Positions 36,701 through 50,416 of a stretch of DNA of 64,000 nucleotides are shown piece by piece (within the stretch, counting starts at the first letter, position 1; every line of letters begins with the position of its first letter). The stretch covers positions 248,001 to 312,000 of the forward strand of contig VYZB01000521.1 in NCBI GenBank assembly GCA_013397455.1, written 5' to 3'. The stretch comes from Crotophaga sulcirostris. Taxonomy: Eukaryota > Chordata > Aves > Cuculiformes > Crotophagidae. The notes beneath the pieces were generated by a model that was not told the DNA's origin, made no database searches, and saw only the letters and a list, made by a program, of their open reading frames with translations. The position numbers were made by a program, and so were the translations under genes.

Positions 36701-37557
36701 TTTTGTAAGGTACGATATCTTAGCTGCCCTTCTCCTTTAAGTCTTTTGCTTTCCTTCCTTTCAGGTGGCTGTTGAGTTTGTTCCCAATGAAGGGCGTTTT
36801 GCCTCGAAGAGCACATGCTGTGGCATTGCAAATGGGCAGTGGGATCAAACTCACTGATGTTTTGGAGAACAGATTAATGTTTTAGTTTAGCTGACACAGT
36901 GATCCTTAACTGATTGGCCTTTGTGTCAGTCCTTGTATGGAAGGAAGCCTTTCCTTTGCCATAAGCAACTTAACAGCTGCTCTGCTGGAATACTCTGATT
37001 TTAAATACACACACTTTCATCTCTCTACTATTTTTCACTTTGCGGAACATCTTTTAATCCTTCCGCAGTTTCTACAGTGCCAGTTTCTTGAACACCTGTT
37101 GTGTACTGTAGTGTTTTCCTGGACTGCTAATGAATTCCCATTTCATTGCGAGTCATCTTGTCCTGGAAAGCTATCAGTCATCTTCACCTCACCAGGCAGG
37201 CTTTGCAAGTAAGAAGTAATAGGTAGAGAGGAACTGAAGTGAGGTCACTCTGCTTTGCTTTCTCATTCATTCCTCTGGTTCCCTCACACTTTAGTAGTTA
37301 CAAGTGGTAAAATATTTTTGTTGAGAGCAATCATAATGAGATTTTTAAAGAATTTCTGCAACTGAGTGTTTATGTTGGCACCAAGGTATGCCTAATGAGT
37401 ATTGTACAGGCCAAAGAGCTAATTTTGAGAATCCACTAGCAGCATTTGAATGCCCCATTATAGTGCCTACATTTTTAGATTGAAGCTTAGAATAGGTTTG
37501 GTTTAAAAGTTGAGGGAATTAGATGATCTTTAGACCGGTGCTGCAAGTTTAGGTCCT
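33733..37557. other. Non-coding, no gene seen
   Basis: No supported gene. It contains a T7 run followed by A9 at 34203-34218. An acceptor-like site at 36764 followed by an open stretch was examined and not accepted as an exon because no donor follows. Short open frames on both strands near 36.0-36.4 kb look like chance. Confidence 0.6.
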
Positions 37558-37620
37558 AAGTCAGTGGAAAATCAATTCGTCTTTCCATTTGCCTTAATGG
37601 ACTTTTGGATGAAATCCATA
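37558..37620. mobile_element. Ancient inverted-repeat fossil (copy 3)
   Basis: TAAGTCAGTGGAAAATCAAT is followed by CTTTCCATTTGCCTTAATGG and ACTTTTGGATGAAATCC. The first and middle parts are imperfectly self-complementary (AGTCAGTGGAAA against TTTCCATTTGCCTT), as in copies 2 and 4. Family membership is inference from the shared layout. Confidence 0.4.
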
Positions 37621-40600
37621 TTCTTAAAAGCATTTGAGTGCATGAATAGTGTCAGGTTTTTAGACAGGTTTTTAATTTGCAAGCCTGTATGGTTGCTAGT
37701 GGAACCCCCAGTATGTAGACATCTGCAGATGGAGACTTCTGCCCCCAGCTGACTGAACCAGAGCCCCCGTATGCTTGTTTCCAAAAAAGGGGAATCCCTC
37801 TTCAGCCCAGTCTAAAAAATCAGACACTTTTTTAAGTAGTTTATTAAAGAAATTATACTTTATAAATAATAGTGTAAAAAGACAGTCCACCCTCCTCCTT
37901 CCTTAAAGAATACTGGAAGTTTGGGAAAAAACAGGTTTCTTCTGTGTGGTGGTTTGGTGCCCTTCAGGTTTAGCTGTGAGTGCTCCGAACCTACCACTGC
38001 AATCATACGGCTACTGCCTTTACTGGAGTGCCACAGAGGCTGAATGAGTATGAAGAGAGCCCTGTACAAGATTAATTTTTTTTTCCAGTGTTAAAAAAAA
38101 ATCAACAGAAGCACTACTAGTCTACATCATTACACTATAGATCCTTCAAATGCAAATGGTTTATTACTTTGCCTGTACAATAAATTCACTGCAAAAACAA
38201 CTCTTCACATTCCTTATGTTTTTAACCTTGGCCTTGACTGCTGAAAATGTTCTTTATTTAATGCTTCAGCATTCCTACTGCTTGGCAAGCTTATGGTTCA
38301 GCACATAAGGAGAATTTGATTGAAAGGCTGCGCTACATTTAGGATCAAATTCTCAGTGGCCAATTCACTAAGGATGCAGCACAGATCAGTGAAGGAACTG
38401 CTAAAGTTTGTGGAAGCTGAGGTTCGTTCTGCTGAAAAGCAGTTGCCTTTTTAGTTCATGCAAATTGGCAGAAGCCTTCTCTAGCAGGTGCTTTGTTGAT
38501 CTTGTCCTCCATTTGTGTGAAACCACCTCCAAGAGTGGTGTTGCCTTGCAGACGTGCTCAGAAGCCTCTAGGAGCTGGGATCTGCCATAAGATGTGGGAG
38601 GGCAGTCTGCACGCTGCATCTTGCACCTCCTATATATGGATTAAGGCAAATATGAGATAGTGTGGTTCTGCAAAAATGTCATAGAAATTTTAGTGCCCTT
38701 CATGGTGCTGTGTGTGCGTGCCCACAATGTAAGCAACTACCAATAAAATACTTTGGAAAGGGTCTTCAGAATTACAATCTTACATGTGAGTTTGGTTGTT
38801 TAAGTCCAGTCTGACTGCTCCTGGATACTTTATAATCCTCTCTTGTCCTTTTCCCCACTCATTTTTTATGAGCCTTATGTCAGAAATCAGGAGTAATGAA
38901 ACAAGAAAAGATAAGATATTTGCGTGAAGAAAGTCAAGGCCATTTGAAGCTTCTTGTATGACTTTTATTTCTCCTTTTGGTGCATTTGATTGTTTGGCTT
39001 GAGGCAAGACAGGGAGGTAGGAAATTTGCATGAAGATGGAATTACTTCTACTCTTTCCTCTTTGAATTTACATGGGCTACTCAATTTTTTACTGAGGCCT
39101 AAGGGGTAGTTTCATGAAGGTCCACTTAGGCAGGAGATAGCACATGAGACCCAGTCTTGCTGGCCTAGCCAGGTTCTGCATGTGGCTTCAGTGCCGCATT
39201 GGACAAGGACAGAAGAGACACCACGCTTGCCTGCATGATTGTGAGAGGCATTGTTTGTTTGGGACTTTGTCAAGGTCCTGGCAAAGCACATTGCAGTCTG
39301 GCTCCTGAGGAGGGTCTTCTTTGCAGGTAGCCCTTGGATAGCTTAAAGGAAGCCTGAGGAAGCCTTGGGAGTCTTCACAGTTCTGCAATGATGAAATATT
39401 ATCTTGGCCCCCATCCTGGAATGCTTATATGCTTTGCCAAATTTGAGCTTTAAGCAAATACTGAACCTGTATCACAGGCTTGTTCCTCATCTTTAATCAT
39501 TCTTGTGTATAAAGAGCTTTGATATTATTTGGATGGAAAATTCCAGCTGTAAGGAACAATCTTTGCTCTTATCAACTGAGTGTTTTCAAATATTGTCAAA
39601 CTTTTATTTTAGGGGAGATTAAAACTACCTCATTGTCCTCATTTGAATTCCAAAGAACCAAAGTGTTCCAGCACTTTTACAAATGCATTTCTGGACGCAG
39701 AAGTACTTATGAACTTCCAACTGGTTTCACAAGTCTATACAAAAAGTTAGTAGTAGAATAAGGAATTTCACCAGGTTTTTCCCCATCCCAAATTATGTCC
39801 AGAGAGCTGACTTACCTTGGCTGAATTGCACAGCCACCAGGGAGAAAAGTAAGCCCTATGTAAACTGTTTTAAAAGTAATTTGTAACCTTTCACAATTAC
39901 TCAGTTACTTCTTTTCAAATTAAAACAAGGGCTTAGGGAAAGGTGCAAAAGGGAGATCAATGGCCAAATTACCTTGAAATTCAATAGAAATTTGGTATTT
40001 GAACTCCTCCTATTTCTTCTGAAAAATCTCAGCCTTGGTCCTTCCAATGCAGTGGGGTTTTCTGCAGTCCAGTGAAAAATTGTCCCCATTCAGAGCTAAG
40101 TAAATCCTAATGATTTAAATCAGTCTTTTACATGTGTTTGGGGGCAGGAGGGATATTTGTTTATTTATTATAGAATACACTAGCTAGCTGTCTGCTTTCC
40201 ACTGGCACAGAGAAAGGCAATGAGAGACTCTATTGAAAACTGGTATTAGCTGTGGACCGAGGCTGCAAGGAGCAGCCTGCAAATTCAGAAAGTACAGAAG
40301 TGAAGGTTGCCCAGGTTACCCTTCCTTACTCTTTGTATACACTTTTAAAGTAATTTTAAATTATTGCATACTTTTTTGGTTTGATTTTGGTGTGTTTTCT
40401 TTTTTTCCAGCAAAATACTGGCTTTGCTTCAGAGGAGGGATTGAGAAGTTCACTGACACAATGCACCAAAATTGAACACTAAGGGCAAATCTGGGTGTTA
40501 AAGAGCTGCTCTGTGTTTCATTTTGTCTTGTCCCTGAGCCAAACCGTATCTGGGTCATTCAAGAAAAAAACCTGAATGATCACAAGCAGCACCAGTGTTA

Positions 40601-43600
40601 AGTTAACATAATTTTTGCACGTTTATACTCTGCAGCCCAGCTTACTTGTGATAAAGGCTTTCTATAGAGGGCTGTTTGGCCACCCTGTTGTACAGTCTGT
40701 GTACAGTTTGCGTACTCTTATACTGTTTCTCTGGAAAAACCCTGTTTTGTTTAGGGGTTTCCCCCCATGTTTTGTTAATAGCTATTTAATATTGCAGAAA
40801 GCTTTGTTTTTAGCTGCTGGCAATTAATGCAGCTAGTTAAAAACCACTTCTGGAACAGGTTTTGTGTTACTTTGAGGTATTAGGTCTCTGCAGAGAAAGT
40901 GGGAGCAAATCCTGTGGGGATCTGCTGGGCACAGCACTACAGATAGACCATTAGGATCCAGTGGTGAGGCTGCCTGTTGTGATCAAAGCTCCACAGCCTC
41001 AGCCCCACAGGAACAGCATGGCTTTAAGCCGTCTTTGCATCCCGCTGTTCTCAGATTAGTCGACTACTGACCAGGCGTATGTCAGCCTTCCCAGGCTGAA
41101 TTGCTGGGAGCAGCTGTAGGGCAAAGAGAGAAAATTAGGGAGCAGTTTCTATGCACGGATTAATAGAGACTTGTCACGTCTCATTTGCTCACCTCTTGGT
41201 CTCATTCGCTTGCCTCTTGGCCCTTCATGGGGTGCAGTACCCGGCTGTGCCGTCTTAGCGCCTTGGGCACATGGGGCATCTCAGGTGGCAGTGACATGCC
41301 ACTGAGCTAGGACTGAATCCATGCCTTCAGGGTGGGGCCCAAGGTGCAGATGAGCTGGTTTTCCCCAAACCCATCCTCCTGCCATGTGATCCTGCACGCA
41401 CCTACAATGTGCCATTACAGTCTTAAGGTCATTTGACTCATTGTGGGGGATTTCATTCATTTGAGTTGAGTGGACTGTAAGTGAACTCTGTGGGGCTCCT
41501 TTCTTCCCTGTTGATACCTTTCCCCCCTCCCTGCCCCCTTCCCAAAATTACAAGTAACTCAGCACTGCTTTTTTCTTACCTCAGTCATTTTCTCCAACCA
41601 AAGTCAGGGGACAACCCCTTTGGGTGGAGAAAAAGCAGCTCTGAGGTCTGAGAAGCCCAGTGCTTCATGCCATCCCCTGCATTTGAGGTCGTCTCTCCTC
41701 CCTCCTACCCTCTGGCCCACAGAGAGGGAACCTTTGCCTGTTGCAATTCCCACAAAAGCTTCTTTGTTTCTGCTTCCATTTTAATCATTTATTTACAGAA
41801 ATTGTCTTTTCAGAAAAATCTGCAGGATGTGCCCTGAGTGTACCTATGTATTTTTAAAGAGCTTTTAGCTGATTCCCTTGGTGTGAATGATGAGATTGAT
41901 TGGGGGAATAAAAACCTGTTAAAACAGAGAAGTGAGAGGTCATTCATTACCCTATACCAGTGCATACTACTTGGTTTCCAGCTATTAAGAATACATGAGA
42001 TACAGGGCTGTTGGAAGTGGACACACAATCCTTACTTTTATACCAACGTAGACTCTAGCCTATGTAACTTAACAGTGTCCTAAAAGTCTTGCTTGTATTA
42101 TACAGGCTCCTGCTTTGAAGCGTGATACTGTTAGCACTCAAGATGCAATGGGCATTAAATTTCAGCACTTGTTAAATTACAAATAATTGTAGGGAAAGAG
42201 CCAAGCAAGATTTCCACATTAACCATCAAAGCTCAGTTGTGCCATGCCTGTCAAGTAGCGGAACATACTCAAGTCCCTCATTGCGTTTCCACTGCTTTTT
42301 GGGATTTGTAGTTATTTATTCGTGGCTAAGGAAGCTTGAGGACTTCAGGTAACCTCTTAGAAATGTGTGGGACCATCTCTCAATAAGCAATCTGTGACTG
42401 CTTTGGCTTAAGGTAAAGTCTAGCATGCAAGCAAGCCTGTAGAGATATAAAGACATGCTTTCTTTTCCCCTGCAGCGAGCAGAGCCAGGACTGGGAGGTG
42501 AGGGTGGAACAACACCGACAGTGTTCCTGGACACACGGCTGCCTCCCCTGCCGTAGTTTTCCACAGTGACAGAGGGAGTTGAGCAATCTGCAGAGGCAAG
42601 GCGAGCCTTTAAAGGAAAATTATGTGCATAGAGAAAAAGAAAATAAGGCAGAGTAGTGATTCCCAAGCCAGCATCTTTGCTGTGTGCCTTCAGTCAGTCT
42701 CCAAGCAACCGGCAACGTAACAAGGACACAATGAGTCAGACTCAAACATTGAGTGCCATTTCTGCACCTCCATATAGAGGTCTGTATAAATTCAGTTTCT
42801 GTGAGCCCAGTTTCAACTTCCTTATCCATGCTAATTTGTTAAACACAAAGAGCTGGCAGGCGCCTGGCCACCCTGCATGCTTGGTGCACGCTCCTCGGCC
42901 AGATCTCCAGCTGGCGTGGCTGAATTGTGGGTCATCATCGTGCTTCTGCCAGACCCCTCTGCAACCATCCTCAAAGCCTACAGCTTATTTCCCAAAGACA
43001 CCTTTAATTTTCCAAGGCTATGTGCTGAGTCCATTCATATTCCTCCTGTAGGTTTGCAGTTTGCTTGGGCTTTGCAACGCAAAGGTGCACAGAAATGGGT
43101 ATTGACTTCTTTGTGAAAAGAGGTCCCTGAACTTGTGAGTATGCGCAGGGATGCACAGCATTTATTGACCCTGTCTTGGCAGCGATGTTGGCAGTACCTG
43201 TGCTTGGCACAGGTAAGTGCTTTGCTGAATACCTGGTCTTGATGCCAGCGCTGCTGCCGCAGACAGCACAGCTTGCTGTTCGGCAGTAGGAAAACACACT
43301 GGGGTAGTTTCATCTATTTTAGGTGCGTCATTGGAACCAGCTCAACACAGATATAATAAAAGCACACTTTATTGCAAAAGAGGAAACTACTGAAAGAGAA
43401 TACTGTTGCAAAAAAAAAAAAAAAAGCGTGAGGAAAATTTCCACTGGTTGCAGAAACCCAGCTAGATACGACCTCCAATGGGGTTTGTCAGTCCCCAGTA
43501 CTGTCAAGAACTGTTTTTTTTCTTTGCAGTCAGGACACTTTGGAGGTGATTGATAAATGTAAGAAATTAGAAGTATAGTTTATATTGTTTTGGATCTGAA

Positions 43601-46600
43601 AAATATTAACAGACCCATCTGCAGACAGTGATGGGTCCCGAGATGGGGTCCTGCAGGGCGGCCACCAGACATGGGGTTATCAGCATCTCCATAGGTCTGG
43701 CTGTTGGCTTGGACACCGCTAGCCTTTGTAGACCCAGGCCCATCTAAAGCCTCCAGCAAAAAAAGAGCAGAAGGAAAGAAGAAAATTAAAAAGCAGCACT
43801 TATTGTTTGCTTCGACTCATTAGGCCTTTTATATTGGTAGTAATTGTGGTGGGCTAGTAATGAAAGCCAACTCAAACCAACAGCACTGTGGAACTGTTAA
43901 TTTTTAATATAGACGGCAATCCACTCGGGATCCCTGCAGTATTTTTACTGTAAAAAAAAAGCACTTCTTCACAGTAAGTGTTGGCCATCAGCTAATGAGT
44001 GGAACCAAGAAACCTGGGGAGAGCCCTCCCCAGCCAGCAGTGCAGGGAGTGCCAGCTTCATGGCACCCTCCCAAGAGCTTCTTAGTGGAAAAACTGCAAA
44101 GTCGCAGGCTCCCGTCCCCTTGCGAGGGACAGCAGGAATACCTTCACAAAACCTCAGGATTTTGGCATGGATAGAACTGAAGCCTGGGCTCTCAGGGATG
44201 CACTGGCGTTGCTGTATTAGCTTTTAATGGGAATTAATCATCAGGCTCTTGCAGTAAACACAGTGGTGTATGGCCTGTCCTTGCCAATGCTGGACTGCCA
44301 TGACAGTTACAGCTTGTCACCCCTTCTGAAAAGGAATGTCTCATATTCATCAGGGGTTGCAGCAGCCAAAACACCAATGTTTATTTAGGTAATTTCTATG
44401 TCTGTTCATCCCCGTGCATTGTGTTTTCATCCATTGGACCAAGATTTGTCATTTTATTTTCCTGATTGATGCAAATTTTTTCCCTCATCTTGGGTGTCCG
44501 TTTTGAAAAAAAAAAAAATAGGCTTTTCTGTAAAATAAAAATGCCTTTTGAGAAAGACAACAGAAAAAGAAGTTTATGTATTAAAATAGAAAACTTTACT
44601 TACTTTAAAACACCCAGCTGTGAGGTCAACTCAAAATAGATACGTTAACCTTACAGTCTTGATCCAAACCAAAAGATTATTACACTTTGTGGATAAAGAT
44701 TCACATTTATTTTGTAAACTCTGGTACATGTTCTTTTAGTCTGCTGGAAAAAAAATCGCTGTAATTTATTTTACTTTTTCACTACTTCTTTCCCCCTCCC
44801 CCATTTTTTACTTTCACCTTTAGTCTCCACAATCTATAAAAATAACCCTAATTCTCTTCTGTGCTGGATAAACCAGTAGCTATTATAAACTAGAAGAAAA
44901 AGGCCCTTTCATATTGTTGATATTGGATGTTTGTTTAATTTCAGTAGGGCTTTCTAAAGGTGTAGTGCAAGTAGAGTTTATTACTATTTGAGTCTTTAAT
45001 TGCTCTAGTAATATTTTTTTACAGCTCCTTATTTTTATGTTTAGGAGTCCCCAGACACTTGGATTTATTGGCATTGGTGAATGATTGATAAATGATTGAG
45101 GTTAAATAGAAAAACTGAAGGCATTGTATGAAATAGAAATGGTGCCAGTATGACCATGCAGGACTCACCACTATATTTAATGTGATGCATACTACACAGC
45201 TGTTATAAGCTAGAGCCAAAGCTACCACAAATATCAACTGTTCCCCACAAAGGGAGAAAAAAATGTAATAACAATAAGAGTGAGACTTTTTCCTGCAAAT
45301 CAGGAGAAGTGTGGTTTGTTCTATACAAGTTCAGCTTTTCATTTCAGTGTCTTGGGGTGTTTATTTCTGGAATATCATAACCACAAAAAGAAAAAAAGGA
45401 AGGTTAAAGACAGGGTTTTCACAGGCACCTAAAGCAGTTAGGCACCTAATTTCTGTGACATTTAGATGGGAATAGCTATTTTTATCTCTAATGCTCCTTT
45501 GAAATTGCAAACAAGGGTTTCTGTTTCAGGCTTCTTGAGCACACACAGCTTCCTTTGCCACAGGTCGCTATTCTGCGTATAGACAGTTTTGGACTCAAGT
45601 GCATGGCGGAACTTGTATTTTTATATTACTCATACTTTTATCCTAAATTACAAATGGTTTACACTTAGCAGGGTAAGAAATAATGGGTATTTATTCCTGG
45701 ATGAATGCAGAAGACACTTTGCTGAACAAAATGCTTCTGCTGGTAGCACTTCCCATGTGTAAGGCAGCACACACTCAGGTTGCTTTTCATTCTTGAGGTC
45801 TTATAATATATTGAAAAGTTGGTACTTTAAGAGGAAAAGCATAGGGATAAGCAGATGATGCCTGTGTTGGGGAGGGAATGGTCAAACACCACAAAAGGTG
45901 ATCAACTAGCATTTATTGTAAACTTTTCACATGCCTTCGGCTTGTTACTTAATTCCTAATTTTTGAAACTCCTGATATCTTTTCTCTTCGGTGTACATTT
46001 AGGCAGGTGATGGCTCCTGTGGGACCAAGGCTGCAGTGCAATGCCGAGCCAGCCCCGATGGCTTTGCGTTTATGGCAATATTTCCTGGAGACATGCAGAT
46101 AACTGGGAACGGGCTGTCCCTAGCAGTGATGCTGTCCATTCGATGAGCAGATCTGCTTCAGGCAAGGCCGGGCAGGGCAGGAAAACAGGACTACCTGCTT
46201 CAGCAGGAGTCCCCTGTTAAACTGAACGAAGTGTGACACAGACCTGCGCCCTGACAGACGCCAGCTGACTTCAGCTGGGATCTGGAGCAAGCCCAACTAC
46301 AGCATATGTTCACAATCAAAAAGTCATTAAAAATTCACATTGACAAGTTACTCGGCTTGGAGCCTGCCTGTGAATCTGTGCATTCCGACTGAAGCAGTAG
46401 CTCAGGCTTGATGTCCCTGGTAATCTTTCCTAATCCTATGAATCTGCAGGAGCTGGGAGAAGGGTACTTGCTCTGGTTGGATTTTAATTTTCTTAATCTT
46501 TAGGGAATGATTTCTCTTCTACCAGGCTTGGTGCAGATGTCTTCTGAAGGGCTTAGCTCTGAACTTCATCTTTCTTGGCATGCATTCTGATGAAACTTGT

Positions 46601-48750
46601 GGGGGTGGGGGAGAAAAAGAGTAATTTATTTTGTCCCTACATTAATCATGTGGGCCAGTGCAGTCATCTGGTTTGGACTCTGATTTTAGTTGTTAAATTG
46701 AAAGGTCATTAAAAAGGTTGCATGTGAGCCCTCTTCACTTCAGAATGCAGCTGTAAGAAATCCAGAGGAAGCAGGTTGTTCATAGGCACCTTAGAAATTG
46801 AGTGAGGCACATGGTAACGTGCGATGAGTTAGATCAAAACAAGTTTATTATGGATTTATACAACACTCTGGCAATGAAAAATAATTTGATACTGAAAAAG
46901 CAACAAATTAGAGGTTGTGGTAATTTGCTGTTGGCAACCGCACTTGCACTTGGGTGTGGCATGATTGACAGGTACTGCGGGCTTTCTGGGAACGCTGCTG
47001 CCACTTGAAACCACAGTAGGCTTCACCCTCCTCTGTCGGGACCTCAACGTTTCCCACTAAATACTTCTTTTGGTCCTGCCCTTCTCTTACAGAGCATGTC
47101 ACCGGCGCCTGCTTCCGAGGGACTGGGCTCTCTCTGGTGGTCTCCAATAAGAAATTAGTAGGAATTCCTTTCTGGTTTCCTACACAGTGGTTTTCACTGA
47201 AGGTGGAGGTGTAACTGAAGTTCGTACTATCCTATCTATCAAAATCTCTGTACCACTCTTCTGTCACTGTCTTTCCAAAGGTGCAGTCAACCCTTCATGT
47301 AAGCAGATGAGAGAAGTGGCAGAAGATGATTAAGTCCTCTTTTACTGCATCCCAAGGAGAAATTCAGCCCTGGAGCAATTACTTAAGAATCCAAATTCTT
47401 AGTAACTTCTCTGTCGTAAGACAGTCCTTGGAAAAATGAAAATCATTAAGTAGTCAATCCTTGCTCAGAGTCAAGCTTTGGATAAATTAGCAACTCTTCA
47501 AGGCACAATTTTGTTAATCGCTGACAATTAAATACTTGGTTTTTGCATTAGGCCAGCTGTGCCGAAAGTTTCTGTGCCTCTGGTGCATTTTCCATTTTTT
47601 GATGGGCTTGGTATTAAACCCCAACAATCAGGAGCTTGTTTTTATGCTGGAAATCTGTGTGTGTTCTTTAAAATTAACCAGGTAGTTTTAGCTCCTCAGT
47701 ATTATTTGCAGAGTTTTGTTTGTTTGTTTACGAATCCCTTCTTCCCTCATTTTGGTTATTCGAGTACAGATTTTTTGACTTTGAGGTTATTTTTACAAGA
47801 CAAACTTGATCCTATAAAGAGATGCTTCCAGTTTGGAGGTCTGAAAAACTTGGCTGCATCCTTTTGGAATATTAAATGGTTTGATAAGGTGTGAAAATAT
47901 GATTTTTTATGTTTATTTACAGATCTGTTAAATGCAGCGTAAACCAATTTCTGAGTTTATTTGCTCTCATACATTCGTTCCAGCACACAGACTAACCTCA
48001 CTTTTGAGATGTGGGACAAGAACTAACACAGGACTGCGTAAATGAAATGGGTGTGTTTGCTACAGCTGAACATGTGGTTCCCAAAGTTCAGGACATGTAA
48101 AAATATGCAGTAAAAACACTGATGGCCTGTGCCAGGCAGACAGTGCCTCTGAAGGTTGGGGCTCCGAAACGCCTATTAAGTATTTAGATTTCTTTTCTTT
48201 CTTTCTTCTCTTTAGAAAGGGGAATCAGTACAAAAGGAAAACTCTTGCAGCAATGGAGGGCACTGTGGCTGTAAAATGCAGGTTAGTCTCTGGAGAGAGT
48301 TAGGTAATAACCAACTCAAAGCCTTGATACTGGGCTCTGCAGGGCTAAAACAGGCAGAGAGGTTCTCAGCACCACTTAATGTCAATTCCAGAGTAAATGA
48401 GCAATGACTTGAGGTGTCCACTTCCCAAAGGGACTGAAGTCCCTGTGGGCCAGACCGACAGTGCCGGGACAGAACTGGGGCGAGTGAGTGTCCCCTTGCA
48501 TCCCAGGCATTCTAGGCTGTTGCTTGGACCTCATCACCTTACTTCCTTACTTCAATCTGGTTGGCATGTACACGCCAGAGTTAAAATAAATGCCCTATTG
48601 AGAGAGGGGCTAACTGGATGGCAACAGTGAAGCTTTACTCCTCAACAGAATAAGTCTTTTTTTAAAATACCCAGTACAGGAAGTTGGTGCTCTTATATCT
48701 GAGTAATAAATTCATGGTTTACTGAGACTCTCCATAAAATGAAACCTGCT
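37621..48750. other. Long non-coding stretch
   Basis: About 11 kb with no supported gene. I examined open frames of up to 131 codons near 42.3-43.3 kb and the GC-richer patches at 40.9-41.4 kb, 42.8-43.3 kb and 46.0-46.3 kb; none shows a family resemblance with matching splice signals. A 21-base tandem duplication lies at 41178, an A16 run at 43410-43425 and an A13 run at 44506-44518. A partial GGCACCTAA duplication at about 45424-45451 may be another old repeat scrap. Confidence 0.6.
41178..41219 (+). repeat. 21-base tandem duplication
   Basis: GTCTCATTTGCTCACCTCTTG (41178-41198 without gaps) is followed directly by a copy with three substitutions (41199-41219). It is a local slippage duplication. 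Confidence 0.9.
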
Positions 48751-48830
48751 GTGGATCAGGTCCAAAGCCCATTTTAGTGAATCACATGGACACCCATGGA
48801 TTTGGTGGGGTTTATGAATCAAGCCCTATA
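48751..48830. mobile_element. Ancient inverted-repeat fossil (copy 4)
   Basis: The left end GGATCAGGTCCAAAGCCCA and the right end TGGGGTTTATGAATCAAGCCC are imperfect reverse complements enclosing an ATTTTAGTGAATCACATGGA-type middle. It is the clearest of four related copies. MITE-like or ancient SINE/LINE end are both possible. Confidence 0.45.
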
Positions 48831-50381
48831 ACTTTCAGTATATTGAAAACAGAAAACACTGTGTTACTATTTTTGATGAGTCACTTGATCTTAGATAGCT
48901 CTTAATTGGGTGAGCAGTGCCTTCATTCAGTGCTCTTCTCCAAGAAATTGCCTCTCTGCACCTTCAAAAAAATCAACTTCTGTTCTTTGGATGAGATTTT
49001 CTTTTTTGTAATTTCCATGGTTAACCATTTAGAGGAGAAACTCTAGTGACTTTTTCTCACTCCTTGCCCCAGTCCTTATTGTCTACGGCAAATCTCTACC
49101 CTGTGGTGAAATCCAGAAGAATGAACATGTGTTTGAATGTGTGTGCAAGAGAGGGAAAGATGACCTCTCTTTCAATTTGCCAGCATGGCAGGTAGCCTAC
49201 TATTAGTTCTGAATCATGTTAATATTTCAATCTGAAATTTTGTTGATAGTGCATCTGTTAAATCACCCTTTTAATCTCTTTTACTTCTGCTAAGTAATTT
49301 GGCCAAGAAAAATTTATACAGCTTCTTTCTATATTCTGTATTCTATATTCTTCACCACTTTAGTATATTTTGAAGTCACATATTTGACATATAGCCTCAG
49401 CATAGTTTTCAAATCGTCTACTCATTTTTAATGAGGACTGTAGTTTTGCATCAGGTCTCCAATCTAAGTGAAATATAGCTTTACTTTTTCGCTAAATACT
49501 GTTATTAAATTGCAGACCTAATCCTTGTAGAGTTAACGGGGGTGTTTTTTCTGACTTAACTTGACCTTGGAGATGCCACTCTGCTTCTAGGGGTCTTTGT
49601 GCAGTCAGTGCTGAGTTTTTCCATAAAAATGCTAACTTAAGCTTAACTGATGCTAACAATAGCTTTATTTTACCGACTCTAGTTGATATTTGATGCTGTA
49701 TGGGTATTTGTGAGGGGAAAAGCTTCTACCTACAAAAAATTCATGCATTAACTATCCTGCTTTGACTGGTCCCTGGGATATTCCTTCAGACCATTCTGGC
49801 TCATCCTGAATTGCTGACACACTCCATAAAATTATGGTCGGATCAAAGAGTTTTTCCCCTAGGTCCCAGTGGAGATATTTGGCCCCTTTCCCCCAAACGT
49901 GGGAATGTTGCCAGACCTTTGTAAGGAAAATTCATTCCCACTCTATAGAAGAAAAAGTGCTCATTCCTTCGTGGTATTTTTAGATACACTTTAAAACATG
50001 TTAGTTGATTAGGTGTAGATTGCCTCTTACCCTGCGCTTCTACACAGCTCCAGCCTCAGTGAGACCTTGATGAAACTTTGGGGCATCGTGGGCATCATCA
50101 ATCTTGATGTCTTTCCCAGATCATGGAGTATCATTGCCTGCATCTTCCACACTCAAAAATTAGGTAGCCTTACAAATAGCCAGAATGTAGGGAGGTTTAC
50201 AGGTTGTTTTCTTGATGCCATCACCTTGTTCCTTTTATACACTCATCTTTATTTGCTCTGCAGTAGTATCTGTACACCACAGATAAGGCCCATCATCCTG
50301 AATCCTGTGCATAATTATATAGAACAAAAAAATTGTTCTCACCTGGAAAATCTTACTTGGTATTTCCAACAGTTTGAGGGT
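48831..50381. other. Non-coding, no gene seen
   Basis: AT-rich unique-looking sequence up to the assembly gap. The open frame from 50067 runs into the gap; its readable residues match no family I know. Confidence 0.6.
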
Positions 50382-50416
50382 NNNNNNNNNNNNNNNNNNN
50401 NNNNNNNNNNNNNNNN
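50382..50416. other. Assembly gap, 35 N
   Basis: A run of exactly 35 unknown bases. AACAGTTT occurs on both sides, at 50368-50375 and 50418-50425. That suggests either a short direct repeat that broke the assembly or an overlap left unmerged. The number of N may not equal the true missing length. Confidence 0.99.

Noticed and set aside
36765..36857. Acceptor-like CTTTCAG followed by an open stretch (VAVEFVPNEGRF...)
   Set aside because: No donor follows before the TGA and the peptide is not recognised; too weak for a terminal exon call.
43171..43218. Possible mini-exon before a CAG|GTAAGT donor
   Set aside because: The donor is good, but the acceptor side is ambiguous and the enclosed coding length would be about 30 bases, which cannot be supported by eye.
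42316..43313. Cluster of overlapping 68-131-codon frames on both strands
   Set aside because: Several conflicting frames are open at once because the patch is poorer in A and T. None has a recognisable domain or paired splice sites.
45424..45451. Duplicated GGCACCTAA motif
   Set aside because: It may be a scrap of an old amniote repeat, but it is too short to assign.
47095..47160. CTTACAG acceptor-like site followed by an open stretch
   Set aside because: No consensus donor follows, and the upstream frame is unrelated.
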